Below, piece after piece: positions 19,076 to 29,891 of a stretch of DNA of 64,000 bases. Both the position numbers and the translations under genes were made by a program. The notes under the pieces are model-generated. The model made no database searches. It worked only from the letters and a program-made list of their open reading frames with translations, and was not told the DNA's origin. The stretch spans positions 1,612,001-1,676,000 of the forward strand of contig NZ_AP018771.1 of the NCBI RefSeq assembly GCF_019703545.1, read 5' to 3'. Source of the stretch: Haemophilus influenzae. Its GTDB lineage: Bacteria; Pseudomonadota; Gammaproteobacteria; Enterobacterales; Pasteurellaceae. Numbering within the stretch: the first letter of the stretch is position 1; each line of letters opens with the position of its first letter.

Positions 19076-20416
19076 TTATTTATACCGTTTTTTCACCGTA
19101 CTTTTATCTTGCTCACGTAATCGTTCTAGTTTTTCCTTAATCTGAATTTCCATACCTCTATTCGTTGGAAAATAATATTGAGTATCTTTTAATTCAGGTG
19201 GGAAATAATTTTCGCCTGCCGCATAAGCGTTAGGTTCATCGTGAGCATAACGATATTCAGCCCCATAGCCAAGCTCTTTCATTAAATTAGTTGGCGCATT
19301 GCGTAAATGTGGTGGAACATCGTAATCGGGCAAATCTTTCGCTTGCTGTTTTGCTGTGTTAAATGCAGTATAAACCGCATTACTTTTTGGCGCTACTGCG
19401 AGATATATAATGGCTTGGGCGATGGCTCTCTCTCCTTCATAAGCCCCCACTCGAGTAAAGCAATCCCAAGCAGCCAATGCAACTTGCATAGCACGAGGAT
19501 CTGCATTTCCCACATCTTCTGAAGCAATGGCAAGTAATCGGCGCGCGACATATAAAGGATCGCCACCTGCCGTTAAAATTCTTGCATACCAATACAGTGC
19601 AGCGTCTGGAGCAGAACCTCGAACAGATTTATGTAGCGCAGAAATTAAATCATAGAAACGATCACCTTGTTTATCAAATCTCGCTTGACGTTCGCCTAAG
19701 ACTTCTTTTAATAAAGTGCGGTCAATTTTCTTTCCATTTTCCATTTCATCTGCCATATCCACCATTAATTCGAGGCAATTCAAGGCTAATCGTGCATCCC
19801 CATTAACATATTCGGCAAGCACTTGCAGTAAATTCTCTTCTAAAATTAACCGCTCTTTACCCAATCCTCGTTCAGGATCTTCTACAGCTTGCTGCAAAAC
19901 TTGTTCAATTTCAGCCGTTGTGAGTGATTTCAGCACATACACTCGGGCACGAGAAAGCAACGCATTATTTAGCTCAAAAGAGGGATTTTCTGTTGTCGCC
20001 CCAATAAAAATAACGCTTCCGTCTTCAATGTGCGGTAAAAATGCATCTTGCTGGCTTTTATTAAAACGATGGACTTCATCCACAAATAAGATAGTTTTAC
20101 GATCCGCAAGACGATTTTGTTTTGCACGATCAATCGCTTCACGAATTTCTTTGATACCACTCGTCACCGCAGAAATTCGCTCTACTTCTGCATTAATACG
20201 TTGTGCTATGATTTCTGCAAGGGTTGTTTTCCCCGTACCTGGCGGGCCCCACAAAATCATAGAATGAATATGGCCAGCTTGGATAGCTTTTCGCAGTGGC
20301 TTGCCCTCGCCAATTAAATGGCTTTGCCCAAAATATTGTTCTAGACTCGTTGGACGCATCTTGGCCGCCAGTGGGCGAAAATCATTTTCGACAAAATCAA
20401 AATTGAGGTTAGACAT
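19076..20416 (-). CDS. rarA: Replication-associated recombination protein A (AAA+ ATPase)
   Basis: RarA/MgsA acts at stalled replication forks and shares the clamp-loader fold. Walker A is [12 protein letters not shown], Walker [11 protein letters not shown], and sensor 1 is the [11 protein letters not shown] region. The C-terminal domain [24 protein letters not shown] is characteristic. It is 446 residues, the usual length. It is last in the lrp-ftsK-lolA-rarA series, which has the same order as in E. coli. Confidence 0.95.
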   Translation of the reverse strand: MSNLNFDFVENDFRPLAAKMRPTSLEQYFGQSHLIGEGKPLRKAIQAGHIHSMILWGPPGTGKTTLAEIIAQRINAEVERISAVTSGIKEIREAIDRAKQNRLADRKTILFVDEVHRFNKSQQDAFLPHIEDGSVIFIGATTENPSFELNNALLSRARVYVLKSLTTAEIEQVLQQAVEDPERGLGKERLILEENLLQVLAEYVNGDARLALNCLELMVDMADEMENGKKIDRTLLKEVLGERQARFDKQGDRFYDLISALHKSVRGSAPDAALYWYARILTAGGDPLYVARRLLAIASEDVGNADPRAMQVALAAWDCFTRVGAYEGERAIAQAIIYLAVAPKSNAVYTAFNTAKQQAKDLPDYDVPPHLRNAPTNLMKELGYGAEYRYAHDEPNAYAAGENYFPPELKDTQYYFPTNRGMEIQIKEKLERLREQDKSTVKKRYK

Positions 20417-20436
20417 TTTTATTTCTCACAAAATTG

Positions 20437-20458
20437 AAGGGCGTATTTCTACGCCCTT
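20437..20458 (-). terminator. Hairpin between lolA and rarA
   Basis: Perfect 9-bp stem AAGGGCGTA/TACGCCCTT with TTTC loop. The following T-run on the minus strand is short, so it may attenuate rather than fully stop transcription into rarA. Confidence 0.6.
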
Positions 20459-20476
20459 ATTTCAAATAATCATTCA

Positions 20477-21094
20477 TTATTTTTTGCGTTGATCATCAAC
20501 TTCAATGCCTTTTTCTGGCTTGAATTGGAACAAGCTATCAGACAAGGTTTGATTAGTGATATTACGTAAAACATAAAGATTGGTTTGACCATCTTTCTCT
20601 GTCGTACTGAAATTTCGCAATATTCCATTAGCATCAACACGAATATCAAATTGCTTAATGTTGCTTGTGGATAAAGTTGGTTTTAACACAAAGGTGTCCG
20701 CTTGTTGTGTTACCGTATATTGATGCCAATGGCTATTATCATTGCTGGTAAGCAAAACAAAAGGAGTATTATTTACCGCATTTTTTACCCATTGTGCGGT
20801 CACTTGTTGCACAAATGGATCGTAGAACCATAAGGTTTTACCATCAGAAATAATCTGGGTTTCTTGAGGGGTTTTAGTCTCCATACGGAATAAATTTGGG
20901 CGTTTAATTTGAAGTTTGCCACTTCCTTGTTGAACATTTTTTCCACTTCCAGAAGTCACTGTTTGCACAAATTCTGCACTTAATACATCGACTTTAGCTA
21001 AACGCATTTGTAATTCACTTGCCGCATCAGCCAATGCCAAATTACTCAAACCAAGTAAGGTAAGTGCGGCAAATTTTAAGGTTGTTTTTTTCAT
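20477..21094 (-). CDS. lolA: Periplasmic lipoprotein carrier LolA
   Basis: Carries lipoproteins across the periplasm from LolCDE to LolB (lolB is also in this window). The signal peptide is [20 protein letters not shown] with cleavage near ALA-DA. The mature domain contains the usual [13 protein letters not shown] and [11 protein letters not shown] segments. It is 205 residues, lies 17 bases after ftsK and is probably cotranscribed with it. Confidence 0.94.
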   Translation of the reverse strand: MKKTTLKFAALTLLGLSNLALADAASELQMRLAKVDVLSAEFVQTVTSGSGKNVQQGSGKLQIKRPNLFRMETKTPQETQIISDGKTLWFYDPFVQQVTAQWVKNAVNNTPFVLLTSNDNSHWHQYTVTQQADTFVLKPTLSTSNIKQFDIRVDANGILRNFSTTEKDGQTNLYVLRNITNQTLSDSLFQFKPEKGIEVDDQRKK

Positions 21095-21111
21095 TTTACT
21101 TTCCTTTTAAA

Positions 21112-23841
21112 TTAGTATTCTGGACGATGCGATAAAATTTCACGCTTACCATTTTGCATTGGGCTGACAATCCCTTGTTCTTCCATTTGATCCATAATAC
21201 GCGCTGCTCGGTTAAAACCTACGCTGAATTTACGTTGAATAGAAGATACTGAAGTTGTACCAGTATTAATAACAAAGTCCATTACTTCATCAAAGAGTGG
21301 ATCTAATTCTCCACCGTTTGATATCCCTTTTTCTGTACTTTCCTCATCATCTGCGCTTTCTAAAATTCCATCAATATAATCAGGTTTACCACGTGCTCGC
21401 CAATCATCGGCAATATTGATGACTTCATCATCACTCATATAGGCTCCATGTACACGGATTAAATCAGATGAACCTTGTCCAGAATAAAGCATATCTCCAC
21501 GCCCTAAAAGGGCTTCTGCCCCCCCTTGATCAAGAATAGTGCGTGAGTCAATTTTACTTGCCACCGTAAAGGCAATGCGACTTGGAATATTTGCTTTAAT
21601 TAAACCAGTAATCACATCCACAGAGGGGCGTTGTGTGGCTAAAATTAAATGGATACCAATAGCTCGCGCTTTTTGTGCCAACCGTGCAATCAGCTCTTCG
21701 ATTTGCTTACCCGCTACCATCATTAAATCAGCAAACTCATCGACAATAACCACAATATAACTCAATTTTTTCAACGCTGGTGGCATTGCATCCATCGTAT
21801 CGCTCGGTCGCCAAATTGGATTTGGCACAGGCATTCCCATTGCTTCGTATTCATCAATTTTTTCATTAAAGCCTTCAATGTTTCGTACGCGTAAAGCTGA
21901 AAGCAACTGATAACGACGTTCCATTTCATCTACGCACCAACGCAACGCATTAGCGGCTTTTTTCATATCCGTTACAACTGGTGTCAGTAAATGCGGAATA
22001 TCATTATAAACAGAAAGTTCGACGACTTTAGGATCAATCATAATAAATTTCACATCTTCTGGTTGAACACGATAAAGTAAACTTAGAATCATCGTATTCA
22101 CACCAACAGACTTACCTGATCCCGTAGAACCTGCTACCAATAAATGTGGCATTTTTGCTAAATCAACAATGACTGGTTTACCACTAATATCTTTACCTAA
22201 AGCAATAGGTAAAGTTGCCTTGCTATCACGGAATTCATTGCTATCTAACACATCACGTAATGGCACCATTTGACGATGAAGATTTGGGGTTTCAATACCA
22301 ATATAAGGTTTACCTGGAATAACCTCTGCCACACGAATAGAACGAAACATCAATGCTCTTGCTAAATCGGTATCGATGCTCGTGACTTTTGATGCTTTCA
22401 CACCCGGCTGTAATTCTAATTCATAACGCGTAACAACAGGGCCAACAAGCACATCTTTTACGCTGGCTTTTACATTAAAATTGCGTAATTGCTGTTCAAT
22501 ACGCTGTGAGGTTTCCATTATTTCATCTGGTGTAATGCGTTGTTCATTTGGCGGATATTTTAAAAGCAAATCCAAACTAGGTAATGGTGTACTCGGTTTT
22601 TCACGTTTTGTTGTTTGCTGTTGAAATGCAGGATGAATCAAGCTACCGCTATAACCTTTATAATTAGGCTCTTGATTTTTGTCTAATTGAACGGCTTCCA
22701 TATTATCCTGTAAGGATAGGTTAAATTTCACTCCATCTTTTTCTAAATCTACCATTTCAGTATTCAAAGATTCATGACTGGGTCTTAATAAAACTGTTGG
22801 CATTTCATCTTTTGTTAGCAAAGAAACTTGAGTAAAATCATCCGCACTTTGATTAATTACTAAATCTTCTTGAACAACTGTTTTTACAGGCTTATTCCAA
22901 GCTGCGACAAAATCATTTTTGCTTACCCTTTGTTCATCTGAATCACTCGATAAATTCACACTAGGCAAACTTTCAGAATCAAACCCAAAAGAAAATTGCG
23001 GTTTTTCATTTTCTTCGTTCGCAAGTTCATATTCTGATTTTATAGAAACCTCTGGATTTAAACCATGAATATTAATTAAATGCGAAGGTTGCTCAACTGA
23101 GCTTTCTTCTGCCTCTAAAGATGATTTTTGAGTTTCAATCTCACTATTTTGTTCTACATTGAGATAATTTTGATCTAGATTTTCTGTTTCTGAACGATCT
23201 GATTTTACAATCACAATTTGCTCTAATTCTTCCGTTGATTTTTCTTGTTTGGCATTTTCTGATTGCTCATTTTTCATTGTTAGCCAATGATAAAATGCAA
23301 CAATTAATCGAATTAATGATGCGCCAGAACAAAAAATAAAACCAATTAAAGCAAGCACAAAACCAATTAAAATTGAACCAAATTTACCTAATACGGGATA
23401 AAACCAATTTACAACAAGCGATCCGCCTAATACGCCGCCACTCAAATAAAAAGTATTACTTGATAAAAGCAACATACTCACTACACAAAGCCCAATAATC
23501 AGCATGGTAAAGCCAAAACTACGTAAAATAATTCGAGTACAGGAAAGCTGTTTAACTGCTTTTGTTTTCAATAAATAAATAGGCACGAGAAAAGCGGTGA
23601 AAGGAATAATATGGGCAACATAACCTAAAAAAACAAAAAAAAGATCGATTATCCACGCCCCAAATGAACCTACTTTATTAATTGTGTTTCCATACGCACT
23701 GGCTGTTGCCCAAGAATTATCAAGGGGCGTATAACTTGACCAAGCAACAATCAAATAAAGTCCAAAAAGTGCGGTTAATCCCAGCAAAAATTCCGCTAAA
23801 TACTGTCTTGGCGTAAATCGTTCTGTAATTTGTTTAATCAT
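21112..23841 (-). CDS. ftsK: DNA translocase FtsK
   Basis: Septal DNA pump that coordinates division with chromosome segregation. Several N-terminal membrane segments lie in the first ~190 residues. A charged, low-complexity linker follows, to about 430. The motor domain has Walker [15 protein letters not shown] and Walker [16 protein letters not shown]-terminal gamma winged helix ([20 protein letters not shown]) reads KOPS sites. It is 909 residues, shorter than the E. coli protein because of the shorter linker. Confidence 0.95.
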   Translation of the reverse strand: MIKQITERFTPRQYLAEFLLGLTALFGLYLIVAWSSYTPLDNSWATASAYGNTINKVGSFGAWIIDLFFVFLGYVAHIIPFTAFLVPIYLLKTKAVKQLSCTRIILRSFGFTMLIIGLCVVSMLLLSSNTFYLSGGVLGGSLVVNWFYPVLGKFGSILIGFVLALIGFIFCSGASLIRLIVAFYHWLTMKNEQSENAKQEKSTEELEQIVIVKSDRSETENLDQNYLNVEQNSEIETQKSSLEAEESSVEQPSHLINIHGLNPEVSIKSEYELANEENEKPQFSFGFDSESLPSVNLSSDSDEQRVSKNDFVAAWNKPVKTVVQEDLVINQSADDFTQVSLLTKDEMPTVLLRPSHESLNTEMVDLEKDGVKFNLSLQDNMEAVQLDKNQEPNYKGYSGSLIHPAFQQQTTKREKPSTPLPSLDLLLKYPPNEQRITPDEIMETSQRIEQQLRNFNVKASVKDVLVGPVVTRYELELQPGVKASKVTSIDTDLARALMFRSIRVAEVIPGKPYIGIETPNLHRQMVPLRDVLDSNEFRDSKATLPIALGKDISGKPVIVDLAKMPHLLVAGSTGSGKSVGVNTMILSLLYRVQPEDVKFIMIDPKVVELSVYNDIPHLLTPVVTDMKKAANALRWCVDEMERRYQLLSALRVRNIEGFNEKIDEYEAMGMPVPNPIWRPSDTMDAMPPALKKLSYIVVIVDEFADLMMVAGKQIEELIARLAQKARAIGIHLILATQRPSVDVITGLIKANIPSRIAFTVASKIDSRTILDQGGAEALLGRGDMLYSGQGSSDLIRVHGAYMSDDEVINIADDWRARGKPDYIDGILESADDEESTEKGISNGGELDPLFDEVMDFVINTGTTSVSSIQRKFSVGFNRAARIMDQMEEQGIVSPMQNGKREILSHRPEY

Positions 23842-23842
23842 A

Positions 23843-24322
23843 TTATTTCAATACAAGGAAATTGGTTTGTTTTACTTCTTCCATCACAACATAAGTGCGC
23901 GTGTCATTTACACCTGGTAAACGTAACAATGTCGTGCCTAGCAATTTTCGGTATTCCGCCATATCTGCCACACGAGTTTTTAATAAATAATCAAAATCGC
24001 CCGATACCAAATGGCATTCTTGAATTTCTTCCAACGCTTGAATCGCTGCATTAAATTCTTCAAACACATCAGGCTTACCCCGTACTAATGTAATTTCAAC
24101 AATCACTAACAATGGCGCATCCAATAATTCTGGATTTAACAGTGCGCGATACCCCATAATCACACCTTGTTTTTCCAAACGTTTAACTCGCTCTAAACAA
24201 GGTGTTGGCGAAAGCCCCACTTTTTTCGACAAATCGATATTGGAAATCTTACCGTTGCGTTGTAATTCATTCAGAATTTTTATATCTATCGCATCCAATG
24301 CTTTATTTCGTTTTTTTTCCAT
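23843..24322 (-). CDS. lrp: Leucine-responsive regulatory protein Lrp
   Basis: Feast/famine transcription regulator of amino acid metabolism. The N-terminal helix-turn-helix [20 protein letters not shown] and the C-terminal RAM domain ending [18 protein letters not shown] are nearly the same as in E. coli Lrp. I start at the ATG at 24322 ([10 protein letters not shown]), which gives 159 residues. The ATGs further up (24343, 24355) have no ribosome-binding site and exceed the family length. It is followed one base later by ftsK, so they are cotranscribed. Confidence 0.92.
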   Translation of the reverse strand: MEKKRNKALDAIDIKILNELQRNGKISNIDLSKKVGLSPTPCLERVKRLEKQGVIMGYRALLNPELLDAPLLVIVEITLVRGKPDVFEEFNAAIQALEEIQECHLVSGDFDYLLKTRVADMAEYRKLLGTTLLRLPGVNDTRTYVVMEEVKQTNFLVLK

Positions 24323-24400
24323 TTTCTTTATTTCTTTGCACATAAAAAGGAACAACTATTCTACAGAATTTTCCTTTCATTTTCAGTAGGCGATGATTTT

Positions 24401-25777
24401 TTATAAATTATCTAACACAGCGAGCGCATCCGTGAGTTTTTTCACAGTAAAAACCTGCATATTTTCGACCGCACTTTTCGGCTTGTTACCAAAAGGAACA
24501 ATAGCACGTTTAAAACCGTGTTTTGCAGCCTCGCTAATACGTTCCTGTCCACTTGGCACAGGACGAATTTCTCCCGCTAATCCAACTTCGCCAAAAATCA
24601 CTAAATCTTGCGGCAAAGGGCGATTACGGAAACTTGAAATTAACGCAAGCAACAAAGCTAAATCTGCACTGGTTTCACTGACTTTTACACCACCAACCAC
24701 ATTTACAAAAACATCTTGATCCGCCATTTGCAAACCTCCGTGTCTATGTAAAACCGCCAGTAATAGCGCTAAGCGATTTTGCTCTAATCCCACCGCAACA
24801 CGGCGAGGATTTGCCAGCATTGAATGATCCACCAAGGCTTGAATTTCCACTAAAAGAGGACGAGTACCCTCCCAAAGCACCATAACGGAGCTGCCCGATG
24901 TAATCTCATCACCACGACTTAAAAAGATCGCCGATGGATTTTTCACTTCGCGCAAACCCTGCTCTGTCATTCCAAATACACCTAATTCATTGACTGCACC
25001 AAAACGGTTTTTATGGCTACGCAAAGTACGATAACGAGAATCGGCTTCGCCTTCTAATAACAATGAACAGTCAATGGCATGCTCTAACACTTTAGGCCCT
25101 GCAAGGGTTCCGTCTTTCGTGACGTGTCCAACCATAATAATCGCCACTTGGCGAGTTTTCGCATAACGGGTGAGGAAAGAAGCACATTCACGCACTTGTG
25201 CCACACTTCCTGGCGATGATTGAATATCTGCCAAATGCATTACTTGGATAGAATCTACCACGATAATTTGTGGTTTTAATTGATCCGCCAAATTACAAAT
25301 CTGTTCCACAGAGGTTTCTGACAACATTTTTAATTGATCATTTGGTAATCCCAATCGGCTTGCGCGCATCGCAACCTGTTGTAATGATTCCTCTCCCGTT
25401 ACATAAAGTGCGGTCATATTTTTTGCCAAACCACACATAACCTGTAGTAACAATGTACTTTTCCCTGCACCAGGATGCCCACCAATTAAAATCGCACTCC
25501 CCGGTACGATCCCGCCGCCCAAAACCCTATCTAATTCACTAAAACCACTGGAAAAACGAGGCGTTTCTTGCAAACTAATTTCAGAGAGCGTTTGAATTTT
25601 TGCCTGAGTTTCCCCCGCATAACCACTAAAACGATCATTTTTTGATTTTGCCGTGGAAATTAACCGCACTTCCGTGATTGTATTCCACGCTTTACAAGCG
25701 GAACATTGCCCTTGCCAACGAGAAAACTCCGCACCACAATCGTTACATACATAAGCTGTTTTCGGGGCTTTAGCCAT
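24401..25777 (-). CDS. radA: DNA repair protein RadA (Sms)
   Basis: Branch-migration ATPase in recombination. It has an N-terminal zinc finger (CNDCG and CSAC), a RecA-like domain with Walker A GGHPGAGKSTLLLQ, the RadA-specific KNRFG in SHKNRFGAVNELG, and a Lon-like C-terminal domain. I start at the ATG at 25777 (MAKAPKTAYVC), which has GGAG six bases upstream, giving 458 residues. The longer frame to 25828 enters the hairpin region. Confidence 0.95.
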   Translation of the reverse strand: MAKAPKTAYVCNDCGAEFSRWQGQCSACKAWNTITEVRLISTAKSKNDRFSGYAGETQAKIQTLSEISLQETPRFSSGFSELDRVLGGGIVPGSAILIGGHPGAGKSTLLLQVMCGLAKNMTALYVTGEESLQQVAMRASRLGLPNDQLKMLSETSVEQICNLADQLKPQIIVVDSIQVMHLADIQSSPGSVAQVRECASFLTRYAKTRQVAIIMVGHVTKDGTLAGPKVLEHAIDCSLLLEGEADSRYRTLRSHKNRFGAVNELGVFGMTEQGLREVKNPSAIFLSRGDEITSGSSVMVLWEGTRPLLVEIQALVDHSMLANPRRVAVGLEQNRLALLLAVLHRHGGLQMADQDVFVNVVGGVKVSETSADLALLLALISSFRNRPLPQDLVIFGEVGLAGEIRPVPSGQERISEAAKHGFKRAIVPFGNKPKSAVENMQVFTVKKLTDALAVLDNL

Positions 25778-25808
25778 TTTATTCTCCGTATTTGCCGTGG
25801 ATAACTTC

Positions 25809-25923
25809 CCGTGGGTAAGTATACCCACGGTTAATTATAGTTATAGTGGTTCCCCCTTTGAGGAACATCAAACTACCCCAACGGAGTAGCACTGAGATTA
25901 GCCTAGGGTATACCTACCCTAGG
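25809..25923 (-). repeat. Cluster of four hairpins between the CYTH gene and radA
   Basis: Minus strand, in order: a 9-bp stem at 25902-25923 (CCTAGGGTA/TACCCTAGG), a 7-bp stem at 25873-25889, a stem at 25849-25866 (GTTCC/GGAAC) and a 9-bp stem at 25809-25830 (CCGTGGGTA-type). Loops are 3-4 bases, except 25849-25866, where the stem is interrupted. The outer two are related to each other in inverted orientation (17 of 22 bases). The first overlaps the CYTH stop codon. There are no T-runs, so these are not ordinary terminators. It could be a small inverted-repeat element or a structured leader of radA. Confidence 0.7.
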
Positions 25924-26960
25924 TCATAAGATAATTCCATTAATTTGATCATTCGCTCAAAATAAACTCGACTTTTCAAAAGTGCGGTCAATTTTTCAAT
26001 AGTTTTTTCATTGTCTTTCGTTTCACTATGAAAACGAATCAAATCACGGATTTCAGCAAAGATTTTCTGATTGCTTTCTAACAAAGCTGGTAAGCGCGTT
26101 TCTTTTTGTTTTTCTGTTGCCACCGCTTCTAAGATTTTCCCATTTTCATCATAATAATGATAAAGATTAAAAAATGCCCCGACTCGCTCCACTGTTTTCA
26201 TAAAATCTTGGCTAAAAAGTACGGGAGAAAATGATAAGGTTTCTTCCAAAAGTTTCTGTTCCATTTTCAACACAGAATTAAATTTTGCACAAAAATCTAC
26301 CGCACTTTCTTCTCGTTCTTCTTTTAAAAAATCACGCCATTTATTGAGCCAATCCGTCAAAAATTGTTTTGAACCTAACAAATAACCACGCTTCGCTTTA
26401 CTTGCACTACTAAAATAAATATCCCTTTCAAAAGGCAAAGTTTCCACAAAATCAAAAAGATCCTGCACATTGCCAGATTTTAATTCAAATTCAATTTCAC
26501 AAATAGGCTGTTCATATTCGCCTGCAATAATTTTGCCTTGATCGAATGCCACTTCAATTTTGGATTGTTGAAATTCAACTAACCAAAAAGTGCGGTTAAA
26601 ATCTGTGGAGAAAATAGGTTGTAGTGTAGAACTAGGTAATTGTTCAAAAGAATAAAGTTCTCTTAATTGCGCATTGGTTGGCGTTTCTTTTTCGGTTAAT
26701 GGTAAATTATATTCTGGACGACTATGCAATCCACCAACAACTTCGCCGTTAGTTTTAAGCGTTAATGTAAGTTCTTGATCTTCTTGACGAATACGCAACC
26801 CCATTTTTTGTTTAGCAAGAAAATGATCGGGATAATCATAATAGGTGTTACCCAAAAATAAATTTTGATGTTCTAAAATCGTAAATTTTGCAAGATATTG
26901 TGGCAATTCAATACCTATTTGTGGCGAAATCGCCAATTTTAATTCAATTTCTTGTAACAT
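25914..26960 (-). CDS. CYTH-domain inorganic triphosphatase (YgiF-like)
   Basis: Resembles E. coli YgiF, which hydrolyses inorganic tripolyphosphate. The N-terminal CYTH signature ExExK is E4-I-E6-L-K8 in MLQEIELKLAI. Further CYTH elements are GLRIRQEDQELTLTLK and CEIEFELKSG. The C-terminal 140 residues are helical and CHAD-like but lack many histidines. I start at the ATG at 26960, because the ATG at 26972 forms part of the GGAG ribosome-binding site. The stop lies inside a palindrome, so the last few residues may derive from an inserted repeat. Confidence 0.85.
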   Translation of the reverse strand: MLQEIELKLAISPQIGIELPQYLAKFTILEHQNLFLGNTYYDYPDHFLAKQKMGLRIRQEDQELTLTLKTNGEVVGGLHSRPEYNLPLTEKETPTNAQLRELYSFEQLPSSTLQPIFSTDFNRTFWLVEFQQSKIEVAFDQGKIIAGEYEQPICEIEFELKSGNVQDLFDFVETLPFERDIYFSSASKAKRGYLLGSKQFLTDWLNKWRDFLKEEREESAVDFCAKFNSVLKMEQKLLEETLSFSPVLFSQDFMKTVERVGAFFNLYHYYDENGKILEAVATEKQKETRLPALLESNQKIFAEIRDLIRFHSETKDNEKTIEKLTALLKSRVYFERMIKLMELSYDLG

Positions 26961-27283
26961 AATATTCTCCATTTAAATTAACTGGTTAAATATACAATAC
27001 AATAGAAATAAATCAAGATTTTTGTGGTGTTTTACTTTACATATTAAATAGCTATAAATGAATTTTTATTTATTGTGATTAAAATATTGCGACTTTTAAA
27101 TAAAAAAATAATCCGAAAAACATAAACAGATTTCATCGGATAATATTGATAATTTTAAATAACAAAGCCAGATTAAAATGTGAATATTTACTAATCTAAA
27201 TTAGCAATAATTGTGAAATGTCAATTAAAATAAGTAAGATGAAAATATGAATATTTTCATCTTACTCAGCATTTTCAAAAATT
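26961..27283. other. AT-rich intergenic region
   Basis: Carries the upstream region of the CYTH gene and the terminator of the hvf operon. No ORF or RNA is recognised. Confidence 0.5.
27233..27266 (-). terminator. Terminator of the hvf operon
   Basis: Perfect 15-bp stem (AGTAAGATGAAAATA with its complement) and a 4-base loop, 17 bases past the hvfC stop. The T-run is interrupted (TATTTTAATT). Confidence 0.7.
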
Positions 27284-28000
27284 TTATCTTTGTTCGGGGT
27301 AAATTACTTCAGATGTAACCCATTTCATCCATACTTGCTCTAATAATGGGATTATTGAGGTACTGTCTTCAACCATTGTATTAAGAGCAGACAAAACATT
27401 TTCTAATGAATTTGGTTGTTCTTGTAGATAACTTAACAACCAGTAATCTAACTCTGAAAGGATTTGTTGCTGAATCCTAAAATCACTATCACGCCATACA
27501 ATAACTTGAATTGGCGTATCATCAAATTGTTTAAAGTCACTTGATAAAAAATCAACGTCATAACTTTTTAAATAAGCTGCACCAGATAATTGCATTACGC
27601 TATGTCTATTCCACTCAAATTTTTCAGGCACTTTGGCTAAAGAAACTTCTGCGAGTAATTGTGTATTTTCAAAATCCATCAATGCCAATATATTTGTATC
27701 AAATATCTCTTTTTCTTGACAAAACAAGAGAAATTCTCCTGCAATATCTTGGAAATAAGGAGAATGGGCATTACCATTTTGCACAAAATTTTCTTTAGCA
27801 TTTTTCCAATACTCTGGCTCAATATGCAATGGTGCTTCAACAAAACAACGATCAATAAAACCAAAAGCATTATTACGAACTAAACGTGTATATACCGCTA
27901 AACGGCTTGCAGCATAACCATTTAAAGGATCTGCATTACCTAACCGAATAGCATTTGCCAATGCTTGCTGAGTTTCTTTCAATGATGACTTAGGCAGCAT
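27284..28000 (-). CDS. hvfC: HvfC: partner protein of the HvfB peptide-modifying enzyme (DUF2063)
   Basis: A 238-residue DUF2063 protein: N-terminal region [33 protein letters not shown], then [14 protein letters not shown]. In related clusters this protein binds the precursor peptide and presents it to the DUF692 enzyme. It overlaps hvfB by 11 bases, so translation is coupled. With hvfA, hvfB and the DoxX gene it forms the hvf-type operon. The role is established for H. influenzae HvfC and relatives, not proven by this sequence. Confidence 0.85.
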   Translation of the reverse strand: MLPKSSLKETQQALANAIRLGNADPLNGYAASRLAVYTRLVRNNAFGFIDRCFVEAPLHIEPEYWKNAKENFVQNGNAHSPYFQDIAGEFLLFCQEKEIFDTNILALMDFENTQLLAEVSLAKVPEKFEWNRHSVMQLSGAAYLKSYDVDFLSSDFKQFDDTPIQVIVWRDSDFRIQQQILSELDYWLLSYLQEQPNSLENVLSALNTMVEDSTSIIPLLEQVWMKWVTSEVIYPEQR

Positions 28001-28913
28001 AAGACATTACCTCTGTGTGAGCGTATTTTTGCTGTAATTGTGCAATATGCTCAACTTCGGCGTAAAGTTCTGCAAATGGTGGGAAGTTGAAATCACGCTC
28101 CAATAATGTTGGAGGAATCGTAGGTAGTCGTTGATAGGCATATTCGAGTAAATCCCATACAGTGCCTTTTACAGCTTCTCCGTGTGTATCAATTAATAAT
28201 TCAGGTAAATGGCGATATGCTCCTTTTACTTTATTAAATGATTCATTTGCTGAATTCTCTACAACTTGTGCAGCAGAATGTTCTTCATCGTGCCCTGCAA
28301 TATGAATGTAATTAACACGTTTAACATCAACTTGATCTAAAAAGATATAAGGATCAAGCAATCCGTGATTAACACCATTAACATAAATATTATTCACATC
28401 TAAATGAATGCCACAATCAGCCTCTTGTGCGATAGCATTTAAAAATTCCACTTCATTCATTGTGCTAGTAGGAGAATGCAAATAATAAGAAGTATTTTCT
28501 AATGAAATTTGTAATCCTAAGAAATCTTGCACATCACGTATTCGTTGTGCAACGTGTTTTACTGCTTCTTCTGTAAATGGCATAGGTAATAAATCATATA
28601 AATGCCCTTCACATTCACAATAACTTAAATGTTCAGAAAAGAAAGACGAATTATATTGATTAATTAATGCTTTCGTATTACGGAGTAATTCGCGATCAAG
28701 TGGTGCTTGCCCACCTAAAGAAAGTGAAAGACCGTGTACTGCTAACGGAAATCTTTCTGCTGCTTGATCAAATTGATAACGTGCCATTCCACCCATTTTA
28801 CTCCAATTTTCTGGTGCGACTTCAATAAATTGAATAGCGTTATTTGAGGGAAGTTGTAAAAAATCCTCAGCTAAATTCCGACGATAACCTAGTCCAGCGC
28901 CTTGTAATTTCAT
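27990..28913 (-). CDS. hvfB: HvfB: multinuclear iron oxidative enzyme (MNIO, DUF692) modifying HvfA
   Basis: A TIM-barrel iron enzyme that converts cysteines of EGKCG motifs into copper-binding heterocycle/thioamide groups. Candidate metal ligands are all present: H60 (VHGLSLSLG), E94-H95 (SEHLSY), E139-N140 (LENTSYY), H170/D172/N174 (HLDVNN), H204/H208 (IHIAGH), and D242/H244/E246 (DTHGE). I start at the ATG at 28913 with an AAGGAG site, giving 307 residues. The 10-residue extension upstream has none. It lies between hvfA and hvfC. Confidence 0.9.
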   Translation of the reverse strand: MKLQGAGLGYRRNLAEDFLQLPSNNAIQFIEVAPENWSKMGGMARYQFDQAAERFPLAVHGLSLSLGGQAPLDRELLRNTKALINQYNSSFFSEHLSYCECEGHLYDLLPMPFTEEAVKHVAQRIRDVQDFLGLQISLENTSYYLHSPTSTMNEVEFLNAIAQEADCGIHLDVNNIYVNGVNHGLLDPYIFLDQVDVKRVNYIHIAGHDEEHSAAQVVENSANESFNKVKGAYRHLPELLIDTHGEAVKGTVWDLLEYAYQRLPTIPPTLLERDFNFPPFAELYAEVEHIAQLQQKYAHTEVMSYAA

Positions 28914-28972
28914 AATTAACTCCTTTTTAATAAAAGCTGGCATAAATTGTTACGCCAGCATAATTATTATTC

Positions 28973-29260
28973 TTATTTAGAACCGCATTTACCTTCGCCA
29001 CATTTGCCTTCAGCAGCTTTCGGTTTGCTCGCACCACATTTACCCTCGCCACATTTACCTTCAGCAGATTTAGCTTTGTCTGCACCGCATTTGCCTTCAC
29101 CACATTTACCTTCTGCAGCTTTTGTTTTGACACATTTATCGCCCACACAAGATGTTGCTGTATTATCAGTACTGCTTGACTTTGATTCAGCCTGTGCTGC
29201 TGTCGCTACTGCCATCGTTAATGCACCTGCTAATGCTGTTAATGTTGCTAATTTTTTCAT
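28973..29260 (-). CDS. hvfA: HvfA: secreted precursor peptide with six EGKCG motifs (copper-binding RiPP)
   Basis: A 95-residue precursor. Residues 1-24 form a Sec signal peptide (cleavage near AQA-ES). EGKCG occurs in three pairs at 50-59, 67-76 and 84-93. Two further cysteines are at 38 and 43 (CVGDKC). The DNA repeats in step with the motifs, so copy number could change by recombination. Such peptides are modified by HvfB/HvfC to bind copper. It precedes hvfB by about 60 bases and has an AGGAG ribosome-binding site. Confidence 0.93.
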   Translation of the reverse strand: MKKLATLTALAGALTMAVATAAQAESKSSSTDNTATSCVGDKCVKTKAAEGKCGEGKCGADKAKSAEGKCGEGKCGASKPKAAEGKCGEGKCGSK

Positions 29261-29298
29261 TTGAATAATCTCCTAGAGTTTGAATTTTGAATAAATAA

Positions 29299-29754
29299 TT
29301 AGAGAAATTTCAACCAGCTTTTAGTTGGATAAACCTTCTTAATAAGCGTGTCTAAAGAGAGTTTCCCCGCTCCCTGCGTAATTAAGATTAATAAAGTCAC
29401 CACATAAATTAATGGTAATTTATAACCATTATCACATACGTTATAACCTGAATCGGCGTGAATGCTATACCACGCGACAGAGATTAAAATCGTTAAACTT
29501 AATGCACTAAAACGTGTTAGTACCCCAAATATCAGCAAGAATGGGAAAATTAATTCTGATCCCATTGCAACGTGCCAATTAATATCGGCAGGAATAAGAT
29601 TAAATGGAAAAGGAAAACGATCTTGTATTTCAGCGAACCAATTTTGTCCATTCCATTTTTCTAATCCTGATTCAAAAAATTCCCACGCGAGAAAAAAGCG
29701 TAAAATCAATAAACTTACGCCACTGCCGATACCTTGCATCTTACAATCCTTCAT
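29299..29754 (-). CDS. DoxX-family membrane protein, first gene of the hvf operon
   Basis: A 151-residue inner membrane protein with four hydrophobic segments. The DoxX signatures are LLILRFFLAWEFFESGLEKW and FLLIFGVLTRFSALSL. DoxX genes recur in bufferin/hvf clusters; I recall the H. influenzae member being named hvfV but am not certain. Function is unknown, possibly redox or transport support for the peptide. I start at the ATG at 29754 (MKDCKMQG) with AAAGG upstream. The TTG at 29769 overlaps that site. Confidence 0.85.
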   Translation of the reverse strand: MKDCKMQGIGSGVSLLILRFFLAWEFFESGLEKWNGQNWFAEIQDRFPFPFNLIPADINWHVAMGSELIFPFLLIFGVLTRFSALSLTILISVAWYSIHADSGYNVCDNGYKLPLIYVVTLLILITQGAGKLSLDTLIKKVYPTKSWLKFL

Positions 29755-29775
29755 TTTTTTACCTTTCAAATTTTC

Positions 29776-29855
29776 TCGCTTTTAAAGCGAAAAGTGTATT
29801 GAGTTACTTATCTTACCACACTAGGAAATATTACCCAGTTGCTTACTTAGTCGAA
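29776..29855 (-). promoter_or_regulatory. Putative hvf promoter and palindrome
   Basis: Minus-strand TTCGAC (29850-29855) and TAATAT (29828-29833) with a 16-base spacer. A 15-base palindrome (TCGCTTT-T-AAAGCGA as read on plus, 29776-29790) lies in the leader 22 bases before the DoxX start and could be an operator or a hairpin. Regulator unknown. Confidence 0.4.
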
Positions 29856-29891
29856 GATAAACCTTTTTTCTTACAAATTTTTTTGAAAAAT

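Noticed and set aside
19716..20267. Plus-strand ORF of 183 codons
   Set aside because: It lies fully opposite rarA, which has all AAA+ motifs; no start site or homology.
28927..29264. ORFs rich in SPHLPSA (plus strand) and KVNVVKAN (minus strand) over hvfA
   Set aside because: They are other-frame readings of the repeated EGKCG codons of hvfA.
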